DNA of 64,000 nucleotides from Rhinopithecus roxellana. Lineage: Eukaryota > Chordata > Mammalia > Primates > Cercopithecidae. The position numbers and the translations under genes were made by a program. Below the pieces are notes generated by a model. That model was not told the origin of the DNA, did no database searches, and saw only the letters and a program-made list of their open reading frames with translations. Positions 47,450 through 57,462 of this stretch are shown here, piece after piece; the stretch's first letter is position 1; each line of letters begins with the position of its first letter. Location of the stretch: the NCBI RefSeq assembly GCF_007565055.1, contig NC_044561.1, forward strand, positions 26,692,114 to 26,756,113, read 5' to 3'.

Positions 47450-47595
47450 AGGTACATGATAAGTATACAAAAATAAATATTATTTCTATACACTTGCAAT
47501 AAACAATCTGAAAACAACATTTGAACAAATCAAGGTATCACAGCATTAAAAAGAACATAGAACTTAGGAAAATACTTAACAAAAAATGTCTCTGA
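47450..47595 (+). mobile_element. L1 ORF2 fragment in sense, inverted relative to its neighbour
   Basis: The stretch with 'ctatacacttgcaataaaca' and 'cacagcattaaaaagaacat' is sense L1 ORF2. Its reverse complement overlaps the sequence at 46742-46802, so the same L1 region is present twice in opposite orientation within 800 bases. Confidence 0.6.
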
Positions 47596-47726
47596 CTAGT
47601 GAGCCCAACATCAGGGCCCCTGAGGGACGGTTGCTATTGTCTCTGCATTGAGTATACTTCTTGTTTCTTTGAGTGTCTCATAATGTTTTGCAGAAAATGA
47701 CATATTTTATTTTATTTATTAATTTT

Positions 47727-47970
47727 TTGAGACACAGTTTCACTCTTTCGCCCAGACTGGAGTGCAGTGGCGCCATCTCAGCTCACTGCAACTTCCACCT
47801 CCTGGATTTAAGCAATTCTCATGCCTCAGCCTCCTGAGTAGCTGGGATTACAGGCATGAGGCACCACACCCAGCTAATTTTTGTAATTTTAGTAGAGATG
47901 AGATTTCACCATGTTGGCAAGACTGGTCTCAAACTCCTGACCCCAAGTGATCCACCCTCCTCAGCCTCCA
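47727..47970 (-). mobile_element. AluS-type SINE, antisense, 5'-truncated
   Basis: Starts GAGACACAGTTTCACTC and stops at TCAGCCTCCA, missing the last ~45 bases (the Alu 5' end). Tail-side tetranucleotide TTTA run at 47707-47724. Confidence 0.9.
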
Positions 47971-48809
47971 AAAAACTATACATTTTAAATAATAAAATAT
48001 AACAACTCTGGAAATCAGATTTTCCCTCATCCCCCAGATGTTTGTTGTTATCGTTCCTGCTATTTGTTTTGTTTAGTGACTGTCCTGAACCGTTTCTGTA
48101 ATATCGGTATTCTTCGTTGTGTGTGGTCCCTGAAGTCTCTCCTTGGTAGGTTTAGTTTTCAGCTTATGATAGGAAGTGGATTTCCTTAAATGGCTTCACC
48201 CAATGTCTCCTTGCCTTTGCAGAGGGTCCTGTGTGTCTTTGGGGTGCACTTCCAATGCTCCAGCAGCAGTCACAGCTCCATCTTAGCCTTCACTTCCTGC
48301 TTGCACGAAGTCTTATGGTCAGAGAGGCTGAGTCTGGGTTGAGTCCTCCCCGGGCATGTGCATGGCCTGGGATATGTGTGTAGCCTTCTAGGTTACCAGG
48401 AATATTTTGAAGGTTTTCAAAGCCTCTTTTGGATGTCTCATTCTCCCAATTTTCTTTTTAAGATATTTAACCAGTCTCTTGTTTTCTTACATGGGTAATA
48501 GTGGGTCAAGAATGTTAAGCAATTGCTGATGACTGTTTTTGGCAAACAACCTGGATATGCAGCTTGTTTGTCCAGACAGAGTTAGATCTTGTTTATCCAG
48601 ACAGAGTTAGATCAAATAAAGGCAAGCCCTTTGGTCATTTGCAGGTAACTGCCTGACAGGTCAAATCGTGAAAGTTCTCTAGGTTGAGAGCTTTCTGAGA
48701 AACACCAAGCTCATTCCATTCTTTTCAGGGTCCTTCAGGATGAAGGTTTCACACCAGTTGTGGTTCTGAGGCTGCTTATTTTTATCACGTGTGTTTAAAA
48801 TTAACTTTA
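47971..48809. other. Unassigned sequence, possibly an old retroelement
   Basis: No gene recognised. A 25-bp tandem repeat of 'cttgttt(g/a)tccagacagag' is at 48563 and 48588. Confidence 0.35.
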
Positions 48810-48900
48810 TGGGTCAGCTTGTCTGGGCCACAGGGTGGCCAGGCATTTGATCAAACATGATTCTGGCTGTGCTTGCAAGGGTGTCTCTGGATAAGGTTAG

Positions 48901-49066
48901 CATTTGAACCGGTGGACTAAGTAAGGCGGATGGCCCTGTCCAGTGTGGGTGAGCCTCATCTGATCAGTTGAAGGCCTGAGTAAAACAGAAAGGCTGGGTA
49001 AGATGGAGCACTTCTCGTCTGACTAGACAGGGTTGTCTGCCTTACTTAGTCCACCAGTTCAAATGG
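48901..49066. repeat. Inverted repeat with about 42-bp arms
   Basis: 48901-48943 and 49023-49066 are near reverse complements ('tggactaagtaaggcggatg' against 'gtctgccttacttagtcca'), with an 80-base loop. Arms about 85-90% matching by eye. Confidence 0.8.
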
Positions 49067-49094
49067 CTGATGCCTTTCAGACTCTTATTATTAT

Positions 49095-49680
49095 TATTAC
49101 ATAAAGATGTATATATTATATATCTATATGTAATAATAGATAATAACAATAGCATGAAAACCATCAGCCTCAAGAAAATCCAACTTTGTAAAAATCTAAT
49201 ATCAATTATCTATATACTGGATGTTATATACATGTACAATATATGTAAAATACATAGATATATAATAATATAATAATTATGTTATATAATTAAGATATTT
49301 AGCCATATATAATATATAATATATATTTATTATATATTATAATATAAAACATAATAATAAATATATATTATAGATGGCTAAATATCTTAATTATACAATA
49401 TTATATATATAAAATAAATTATATATGTTATAAAATATTAATTATATTTAAATATAAAAATAGGAGACATATATTTATATATTTCTAAAAATATATTTAC
49501 ACATTTTATATATAAATATGTATAAATAACAGATATATATTAATATATATCTATAACATAAATAAATAAGAGATATACAGGAGATTATAAATATATAGGA
49601 GATATATACTTATAGGTATAAAATATTTATAAATATAAGATATATATTTATATACATATATAAACAATAGGAGATATTGT
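49095..49680. repeat. AT-rich expansion (TA/TATA/AATA motifs)
   Basis: Long stretch of ATATAT, TATAA and TTATAT with several self-complementary parts, for example around 49290-49400 where a segment and its inverse copy ('agatatttagccatatata' and 'tagatggctaaatatctta') face each other. Confidence 0.95.
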
Positions 49681-49715
49681 TTCTGTTTCTCTGGAAAACC
49701 CTGATTAATGCTCCT

Positions 49716-50366
49716 TGATTATGAGGCTGTCGGTTTTTAAAGCTACCGTGGAAATGAAGAGGGGGAGGTGGCACTAGTGTGAGTCAAAACACCACAGAGC
49801 TCCCTGTTATTACTGAGATTCAGCCATTTTCTCCTGAAAAAAATACAAAGATGTTTCTTGGGTTGCTTCAGGGCTTTGTTTAATGTATGGAGTTCTGAAA
49901 ACAAAGTTGATTTGGGCAGATGTTTCCAGTGTTCTCATTGCTTTTTTGGAGGTGTAGTTTTTGGAGGTCCTAACCCTGCTGACCCAGAAGTGCTCCTCTG
50001 CAGATCTAATTACTTCTCCTGGTCTCTCCTAGAATTTGCCTGGCTCTTCTTCACGAGAATGCACAGTGGAGGTCCTCACTTTGGTGGACTGAGACAAAAG
50101 CCAGATGCAGGATCTGTAAGAGCAGAGAGAACTGGGAGTAGACTTACTTGAAAGGAATCTGGACATCCGAGAATTGGGTGAGGGAGCCTCAGCCTGGGCT
50201 AGTGTATGGACAGCCTCAGGTGGGCTCATGCATAGGAACACCCAGAAAGACCTGCCGATGGCTGGCCTGGACCTGGGGCAGAAGAAACGGCAAGGGACGC
50301 CTGCAGCTTTGAAGGCAGCGTCTGAGAGGAGCCTCTTCAGGTGCAGAAGGAAACTCTGTGGACACG
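49716..50366. other. Single-copy sequence, no gene recognised
   Basis: Minus-strand frame of 142 codons (50029-50457) lacks a recognised domain and runs into the LTR. No gene supported. Confidence 0.4.
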
Positions 50367-51074
50367 GATATAGGATGCATATTTGTCCCACCCAAGTCTC
50401 ATGTTGAAATCTATTTCCCAGTGTTGGGGTGGGGCCCAGTGGCAGGTACTGGACCACGGGGGGATCCCTCCAGAATGGCTTGGGCCATCCACCCCATTAG
50501 TGATGAGTGAGCTCTCGCTCTGAGTTTGCATGAAATCTGGTCATGTAAAAGTGCGTGGCATCCCCCTAACTCTCTCTCCTGCTTCCTCCATGTGGCATGC
50601 CTGCTCCCTCTTTGTCCCCCACCACGACTGGAAACTTCCTGAGGCTTCTCTAAAAGTTAGGCAGATGCCAGCACCTTGCCTCCTGTACAGCCTGCAGAAC
50701 TGTGAGCCATGCAAACCTCTTTTATTGTAAATTACCCAGGCTCAGGTATTTTTCTTTCTTTCTTTTTTTTTTTTTTTTTTTTTTTTTGAGACGGAGTCTC
50801 GCTCTGTAGCCCCGGCTGGAGTGCAGTGGCCGGATCTCAGCTCACTGCAAGCTCAGCCTCCTGGGTTCACGCCATTCTCCTGCCTCAGCCTCCCGAGTAG
50901 CTGGGACTACAGGCGCCCGCCACCTCGCCAGGCTAGTTTTTTGTATTTTTTAGTAGAGACGGGGTTTCACCGTGTTCGCCAGGATGGTCTCGATCTCCTG
51001 ACCTCGTGATCCACCCGTCTCGGCCTCCCAAAGTGCTGGGTATTTCTTTATAGCAGTACGAGGACGGCCTAACA
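50367..51074 (+). mobile_element. MST-type MaLR LTR split by an AluY
   Basis: Follows MST/THE1 LTR order: 'gtcccacccaagtctcatgt', 'gaaatctatttcccagtgtt', 'gagtgagctctcgctctgag' (near 50505), 'tgtacagcctgcagaactgt', 'attacccaggctcaggtatt', then the Alu, then 'tatttctttatagcagtacg' and an end in CCTAACACA. The 5' end is degraded. The Alu lies in the 3' part. Confidence 0.75.
50754..51040 (-). mobile_element. AluY (Old World monkey type), antisense, 5'-truncated, inside the LTR
   Basis: T-run, GAGACGGAGTCTCGCTCTG, 'tgcagtggccggatctcagc', 'ccacctcgccaggctagttt', 'gatccacccgtctcggcctc'. It stops at AAGTGCTGGG, lacking the final ~35 bases. 'tattt' of the LTR appears on both sides. Confidence 0.93.
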
Positions 51075-51559
51075 CACACACTGTGCACTGAGGACAAGCC
51101 GGATGCCCAGAGCCAGAAGTGGCATGAGCTGCTCCAGGAGAGCTGACCTCTGTAGCTGGCACGTCAGAGCCAAGGCAGTGCGGGCAGGGCCCGTGAAGGA
51201 CCAGACCTGGGGGCCAGTACTGAGTTTGCGGGTGCCTGTGCACCCTCTATTGAGGACCTGATGGGAGAAAGATCCTCGGCTGCACAGGATTCCCTGTTAA
51301 CCACAGTGAGAAGCACCAGCCAAGCCAGCTTGAAAAGCAAAGACATGAAGAGCAGGAGAACAGGGCATCAGAAAGCTGGAGAACACGGGCTTTGAACGTC
51401 AGGGGCAGGTAGGGTCCTTTGAAAGCAGAACGCGTCCTGTCCATTGTGAGTCTCCTGAAGTAGGCCAGACTCCACATGGGTGAAAGGTGTTAGCCATTGA
51501 AGAGACGTTGCAGGCACGATTCATTCAGTTTTCTCTCAGTTATTCTTGTAATCAAGGGT
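51075..51559. other. Single-copy sequence, no gene recognised
   Basis: Frames of at most 97 codons, one of which includes the Alu. Nothing supported. Confidence 0.35.
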
Positions 51560-51745
51560 TACATCAATTTATTTCATAATCTTTCCAGAGCGGCTGCTCT
51601 GGATTCTAGGCACTAGAGATCCAGCTATGAAGAAGAGAGAAATATTTGTTATCCCAGTGAAACTGTGGAGAGAGAGAGACCAAACAAACAACATAACTAG
51701 GTAAACAGTATGGTGATGAGCTTTCCTTAAAAGAAGAGGAAAGGG
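51560..51745 (-). mobile_element. Probable L2-type LINE tail, antisense
   Basis: 'gagatccagctatgaagaag', 'ttatcccagtgaaactgtgg' and 'aacaacataactaggtaaac' follow an old LINE2-like antisense order. Diverged. Confidence 0.4.
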
Positions 51746-52429
51746 ATGAGAGAGTGCAGTGCTACTTTGTGGGGTGACAGGGAGGCCCCCCAAGACTCAG
51801 AGGCTTAAAGCAGGGAGAGCAGAAGGATGTGGGGGTGTGTGTGCCCTGGAGTCCCAGCACTGGGTACAGTCTGATGAAAGGAGGGAGGGAGAAAGGAAGG
51901 GTGAACGGAGCGATGGAGGAATATATGAGAAAGGCAGCAAATTATTTTTTGTCTCTATGGAAAAACAAAAACAAAAACAAAAAAGCCTTGCTTGTGGCCC
52001 CCAGGACCTAACATTTCTGAGAGCTCAGTTTGCAAACACAAGAGCTCTTTGGAGACAGAAGCTGTGTCACCCTCTCCTTTGTCACCACCTGGGGCTTGGT
52101 GCTTGCCTGTGGGTCTGCCCAGCTCTTCCCAGTTTGCAAATCCCATGGTAGCACGTCCCTGTTTAAACCCCTCTGATCCCACTGGAGCGACGCCCAGCCC
52201 TTTGCCTGCCAGGGCCTTGTCCCTCTGCCCCGGCCTCTCTCTCTGCTGCACCTGCCCCAAGACCCCCACATCCAGCCCACCTGCCCCAACTTTCCTCTCC
52301 CCCTGCCCCTAGACTGCCCTCCTCCTGAGGTCTCCGCTGTCCCCCTGTCCTGGGGCTCTGTTGCCTCTCCCTGGGATTTTACATCACTTTTTCATCATAT
52401 AGAATTATTTTTGTTTCTTTCCTTGCTTT
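51746..52429. other. Single-copy sequence, no gene recognised
   Basis: Includes an (AAAAAC)n run at about 51960-51980. Frames of up to 130 codons on both strands of the C-rich stretch have no domains. The C-rich part at 52180-52320 may belong to an old L2. Confidence 0.35.
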
Positions 52430-52565
52430 TTGTTTCTCTCAACTCGCTCTGATGTCAGCGAGAGCAGGGCCTTTTCTTTCCAGATTCCCACCAAACTGCC
52501 CTCACTTAGCATCTCGCCTCCCGCAGGCTGGCTGCAAATCAATAGTTCTTGAATAAATGAATGCA
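52430..52565 (+). mobile_element. L2 LINE 3' tail
   Basis: 'gagcagggccttttctttcc' followed by 'atagttcttgaataaatgaa' is the end of an L2 in sense. Confidence 0.55.
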
Positions 52566-53499
52566 TTTAGCTTGCGGATGTTTCTTCTGTCCTAAGGACC
52601 CATTTCCCTCCAAGGGGGAAATCAGCAAACGTCCGTACAGGGCCAGTGAGCACCTATTTTCGGGTTTGTGAACCATGTCGGTCTCAACTCCTCGACTCAG
52701 CTGCGGCAGTGTGGGGGTAGCCGTGGGTGACACGTCAGTGCAGAGCGTGGCTGTGTTCCAGTGGGACTTTATTTATAGACACTGAAATTTGAATTTCATA
52801 TCATTGTCATGTATCATGAAGTGGTATGTTTAAATTTTTTCCTATTTAAAAATGTTTTTTAAAAATTCTTAGCTCACAGACCCTGCAAAAGCAGGCAGCA
52901 GGGCCACATGTGGCCACACAAGCCATCTTTATTGACCCCTGCCCTGCGAGACGCATTTGACAATGGAAGGATTAGGCCAGTCAGTCCACTCATATTTACT
53001 GGGTGTCTGTGATGGGCTCCACGCTGGACCTGGGGAGGGTGAGACAGAGAATGAGTGTGACATGGAGCCTCCACCCAGGCGTCCTGTGCATCTGCACATA
53101 GGGTGTGCAGCCTGCAGCAAGAGGCATCTGGAGGCCAGATAAGCCAAGTGCAGCCAAGGAGAAGGAGCCCTGGCTCTGCTGGCTGCATCAGGGATGCTGC
53201 TTAGAAGGGCTTGAAGAGCTCCAAGCCAACACAGCAATAGAGGATGTCAGCGGGCAGAGGGTAACCAGGACCCACAACAGCATGGTGCCCGTGAAGATGA
53301 CAGGCCACTGTGGTTTTCAGAAGGGTGCATCCCAGGAAGACATGAGACATCAGCTTCAGGACCTTGAGACTTCTGGTAGACGCCCCCACCCAGGCCACAG
53401 GGTAGCTATGCCGAATCCCCACTCTGTTACCGTGGGCCACATGGAGAACCCTGGAAGAGAGGCTGCAGCTGTCAGGGAGCGGCAGAGCTGTGGAGCATA
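52566..53499. other. Single-copy sequence leading into a CR1/L3 fossil
   Basis: No gene recognised. Part of this may be upstream L3 sequence too diverged to see. Frames of 102-132 codons have no domain I can name. Confidence 0.35.
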
Positions 53500-54340
53500 T
53501 TGATCAATGTCAAGTTGGAGGGGGGTCTCCAGTGGCACCCGTCCACTCCCTGTCCTGGTCCAACATTTCTATCAGTGACTTGGATGAAGGTGTAACAGAC
53601 CTGCTTGTCAAATGTGCAGATCAAAGCTCACAGGGGAGGCTAATGTGGTGGAGGAAATTGTCCAGACACACACACAAAAAAAAAACCGCTCGACAAGCTG
53701 AAACAATGGACTGAAGTGAACAAGATGGAACTGAGTAGGGTTAAAAGTGAAGTCGTGCTCATTCCCTGGATTAAAACAAAAATCAACTGCAGGAGAACAA
53801 AACGGTTTGTGATTCATGCCGTGTACACCTGCGGGTGTTGCTAGCCCCAACCCAGAGCCCAGATCACCAGACAGGTTGCCCCGCACATGAGGGACCCCAG
53901 CCTCCTACAGAGGGTCCAGCCTGGGAAAGGGCAAGGTGCACCCACTGCAGGATTGCAACCGCGTCCAGGGTTACACTCCCTTTCAGTGCACGCTGACCAT
54001 GAGGAGTGTATCCAGAGCAGAGCGACCAGTGCCGAGTGTGTGTTGGAAATGTGCAGGTCAGACAGAGGGCGACAGGCTGTTGGAAGCTCAGAGCAGTCCT
54101 CCACCCTCTCAGCGCCTCTGCTGGGAAAGTGACTTCTAATGACCCTGGAAGAGGAACACTCCCATGTGGAGAAGATCTTTCTCCCGTCCTGCAGAAAAAC
54201 ATCCTCATGAGCTCGAACAGGCTGGATGTGTCCAAGGCAGATTTTTGGCTGAATGGAAGCACAACTTTTCTGACAAGAGCGCTTAGCTGTGGCGTGAGCT
54301 GCCTCCTGGGGAGCGAGCCCTGTCACTGGCAGTGATGGGC
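53500..54340 (+). mobile_element. Ancient L3/CR1-type LINE, 3' part (RT C-terminus to 3' end)
   Basis: 'caatgtcaagttggaggggg' starts the segment. The plus frame near 53565-53635 reads NISISDLDEGVTDLLVKCAD, the counterpart of the CR1/L3 reverse transcriptase stretch that precedes its catalytic Asp-Asp box; here the box reads CADQS, so the second Asp is lost. Downstream, 'gagtgtatccagagcagagcg', 'aacaggctggatgtgtccaa', 'ttttctgacaagagcgctta' and 'gtgagctgcctcctggggag' follow the CR1/L3 3' order. Inactive, no intact ORF. The minus-strand frames of 132 and 161 codons over this region are therefore shadows. Confidence 0.75.
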
Positions 54341-55013
54341 AGAGGTTAAGCCATCTGTTGGGTCTCCAGGGGACCCCTTCCCCCCTGGCAGACAGAGCCG
54401 CCCGTCCAAACCTTCACCTTACAGATGGAAAGGCTGAGGCTGAAGCAGCCGGGATGTGTCCAGAACAGCCCATATTAGCTCTCCAGGGTCTGTGGGATTC
54501 AGCTTTTGGAGCTCTTCCCTTGAAACCAAGATGAGGACTATGTGAGACATATGGAAATAGAGCAAGTGTGTGTGTTGGGGACTGGGGAGGCCAGGGGAAA
54601 TGAAGTACCCCATCCTCTCTGAGTCAGGATCCAAACCAGAAGTAGAAAGTGAGAGACTGAAGTCACAACCTCTGCCCTGTGCCTGAGATAGGCAGTACTG
54701 AGGTTGGATGGAGGACCTGGCTTTGCTAGAGTTTCATCCCAAATAAATGCAGCATCGGCAAAATGGCAGGGTGGGGGCTCCTTCCGGGGGAGGAATGAGC
54801 TCCACTAGGCCCGGCACAGAGGGTTGGGGCCAAGGTCCACTGTGGCCCTGGGAGGCCAGACAGGGAGAGCCCAACAGCTCAGAGCCACCTGGGCGCCATG
54901 GAGTGTGTTCACTGAATCCACGCCTCTTTCCCTGGAGAAGTGGGTGGGCAGTGGGGAGGGTGGGAGATTCCTTCCAATACCCCCAGAAGGTGAAGGTCCC
55001 TGTGTGACACTGG
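54341..55013. other. Single-copy sequence, no gene recognised
   Basis: No repeat or gene supported. Long minus-strand frames (122 and 155 codons) extend from the LTR tandem units into this region. Confidence 0.4.
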
Positions 55014-55513
55014 GAGGTTGATATGGTTTGGCTGTGTCCCCATCCAAATCTCACAGGAGGCTGGTATGGTTGACTGTGTCCCCACCCAAATCTCACAGGA
55101 GGTTGATGTGGTTGACTGTGTCCCCACCCAAATCTCACAGGAGGCTGATATGGTTGCCTGTGTCCCCACCCAAATCTCACCTTGAATTGTAGCTCCCACA
55201 ATTCCCACGTGCCATGGGAGGAAACTGGTGAGAGGTGACTGAATTGTGGGGGTGGGTCTTTCCTGCGCTGTTCTCATAATAGTGAATGAGTCTCACGAGA
55301 CTGGATTTTAAAAATGGGAGTTTCCCTGCACAGTCACTCTTTGCCTATCGCCTTCCACGTAAGATGTGACTTGCTCTTCCTTGCCTTCCACCACGATCAT
55401 GAGGCCTCCTCAGCCATGTGGAACTGTAAGTCCATTAAACCTATTTCTTTTGTAAACTGTTTAGTCTCAAGTATGTCTTTATCAGCAGCATGAAAACAGA
55501 CTAATACAGAGGT
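55014..55513 (+). mobile_element. Solo MaLR LTR (THE1/MST type) with perfect 5-bp TSD
   Basis: The LTR runs from TGATATGGTTTGGCTGTGTC at 55019 to GACTAATACA ending at 55508. The flanks are gaggt at 55014-55018 and gaggt at 55509-55513, the 5-bp duplication expected of MaLR integration. Middle landmarks: 'ttgaattgtagctcccacaa', 'gaactgtaagtccattaaac', 'ttagtctcaagtatgtcttt'. No internal region, so it is a recombined solo LTR. The first 34 bases are repeated four times. Confidence 0.93.
55019..55180 (+). repeat. 42-bp tandem repeat of the LTR 5' end, 4 units
   Basis: Units begin at 55019, 55062, 55104 and 55146. Each is the LTR start plus an extra CAGGAGG(C/T), which looks like the flanking target sequence gaggt. 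The breakpoint of the tandem duplication therefore lies outside the LTR. Confidence 0.9.
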
Positions 55514-56303
55514 GGATGAAAGTTTTCCTCCTGCCCTGCAGATTCCTGGCCACACAAGCTCGTACAGGCTGTGTACACAGGCTGGATGTGTACCAGGGAC
55601 ACAGGCCCCTCAGCATCTATCCCTAAGCCTTCAGGCCTGATCTCCCACGCTGGAATGGGGTCCAGTCCAGGGGTGTCTGAGGGCAGAGCCCTGGGCAGGA
55701 TGGCCCAGCAGACCTGTGGGGCTGCTCCAGATTCCTGTGTGGCCCTGGAGCCCATCAGTGGGCACTAGTGTCCTTCAACCCAGCATGGAGTGAGTTTCGG
55801 CTATGAGTCTCATGCTGGCCAGGTCAGCTCCTCGCTGTGGCATGAAGGATAGCCGGCCTTTGTCTGGGCATCCCAGGAACTGACTTCAGGCACCCACCTT
55901 GGTGCAGCCCTGACTTACTGGATCAAGCCCCAGCATAGACTTTGAGATTTACTTAAGGTAAGATGCTGTCATTCCATCAGGACAAAAGCCCACTAAGGGT
56001 GTTGGTGGGGAGGGGTCCAGAGGACAGTTCTAGCCTGACCTTGGAGAACTGAGTATTCTTTCAGTTGGCCTGGGTTCTATTTGACACCCTCAAATGTCCA
56101 AGGCTCATTCATTCATCTTTTCATTAAACATATTCAAAAAATGGCAGACCATTTCCTGAACACGAGTGTATTTAAAAACCTAAGACACAGACTGGGCTGA
56201 AGGAGTTCCCAGCGTGTTTTGGAGAGAGATGGTTGGAGGATGTTTGCAGAGAGTGGTGCAGGCACAGCCTTGGTCCTCAGATTCATGACTCCAGAGAGAA
56301 GGG
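55514..56303. other. Single-copy sequence, no gene recognised
   Basis: 56095-56180 has an L2-tail-like 'ctcattcattcatcttttca' stretch. No frame supported. Confidence 0.35.
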
Positions 56304-56405
56304 TCCTCCTTCCACTCTCCTGAGCAGCAAAGGGCACTGGAGAGTCTTCTAGGGGCCTCCTTCCACTCTCCTGAGCAGCAAAGGGCACTGGAGAGTCTTC
56401 TAGGG
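56304..56405. repeat. 51-bp direct tandem duplication (2 copies)
   Basis: 'cctccttccactctcctgag' starts at 56305 and again at 56356. Near-identical copies; recent. Confidence 0.95.
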
Positions 56406-57305
56406 ACCTGCACACTCTTCCCCCTAAAGGCAGAGTGGCTCTCCTGGTTGTCAAGAATGTCCCCTCCCTTCCCTTCCCTTCCCTCAGCTCTCCCCACCCC
56501 TACCCTGTCTTCCCCTCCGCTCCCTCCCCTTCCTCCCCTTCCCCATCTGCATCCCTTTCCCACAGGTGTGTTTTCCGCCTCAAGGATCCCCTGAGTGATG
56601 GCTTCCTGTTTTCTGTCTGAGGACCAATAGTGAGAAAGTGAAAGAAAAATTAAAACCCCTGAATTGAGCTGGAGGAAGAGGAGATATTTATTCCTAAGGA
56701 GAACACTTACCATTTTATGGACCAGATTAGACCCAATGAAGAGGAAAATGAGACAGAATCATCTGCACTGTGTTCAGGCGTCCAGGCTGTCGGAGGCACG
56801 TGTGGGTCGCTGGAGAGGGCAGCGAGGCTGAGCCAGAGGAGACCGACAGCTCTACCAGGACGTGGCGGCGGCTGAGGTGACCCCCCACAGGGGCAAGCCC
56901 GCTGGTGAGGACCTTAGGTGGTGTGAGGAGCTGCAGCACCGGTTACCGAGAAGGAGGGTGGTTTTGAGATCCGAATGAAACACTTCCACCACCACCGATG
57001 ACCTTCCCGCCTCTTTCTCAGGGTGGAGGAGCAGCGAGTACCTAACCAGACAGAGCACAGCTGGGAGAAGGGTGGGGTAGGAGTCCCAGGGAGGCCCAGG
57101 GAGGGGAGACGCTCTGGGCAGAAAGGCACTGGAACAGTGATAGCAGGAGCCCAGGGAACAGAGGGACCTCCAGGGGGACCCCTCCCTCATGCAGGGGAAA
57201 ATGAACAGAGCTTAGGAACGGAACGTTGCAGCCCCAGAGCCTTGGACTCCCAAACTCTCACCTGCAGGACAGAACCAGGATGAGCATGTTAGGAAATGCA
57301 ATGGC
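56406..57305. other. Single-copy sequence with a pyrimidine-rich patch
   Basis: 56460-56552 is C/T-rich (CCCTT/CCTCC). The minus-strand frame of 177 codons (56180-56713) spans this patch and the 51-bp duplication and lacks a domain. No gene supported. Confidence 0.4.
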
Positions 57306-57462
57306 TGGACAGGGAGGGGGACAGGGGAGGAGGAGGAAAAGAAGAGGAAGAGGAGAAGGGAGGGGAAAGGAGGAGAAATAAGAGGAGGAGAAGAAGAAAG
57401 AAAAGAAGGAGGATGAGGGAGACGAAAAGGGGGACCAGGAAAATAAGAAGAGGTGGAGGTGG
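57306..57462. repeat. GA-rich (purine) tract on the plus strand
   Basis: AGGAGGA, GAAGAGG and AAGAAAG strings, nearly pure purine over about 150 bases. Frames give Glu-Arg-Gly or Phe-Ser-Pro strings only. Confidence 0.93.

Larger units (their letters stand above)
48810..49715 (+). mobile_element. Second LTR-like element of the 43.4-kb family, with AT-rich expansion
   Basis: 'gggtcagcttgtctgggcca', 'aggcatttgatcaaacatga', 'gttagcatttgaaccggtgg' and 'gagcctcatctgatcagttg' follow the first element's order, and the end 'tttctctggaaaaccctgat' matches its end. In between are an inverted repeat and about 580 bases of TA-rich sequence. Confidence 0.6.

Noticed and set aside
47380..47600. Processed pseudogene on the minus strand (T-run with an AATAAA upstream of it in antisense)
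   Set aside because: The sequence around the T-run fits antisense L1, and the 47450-47595 part is sense L1 ORF2, so no mRNA source is needed.
53841..54326. Minus-strand frames of 132 and 161 codons
   Set aside because: They lie antisense to the L3/CR1 fossil, whose sense order explains the sequence.
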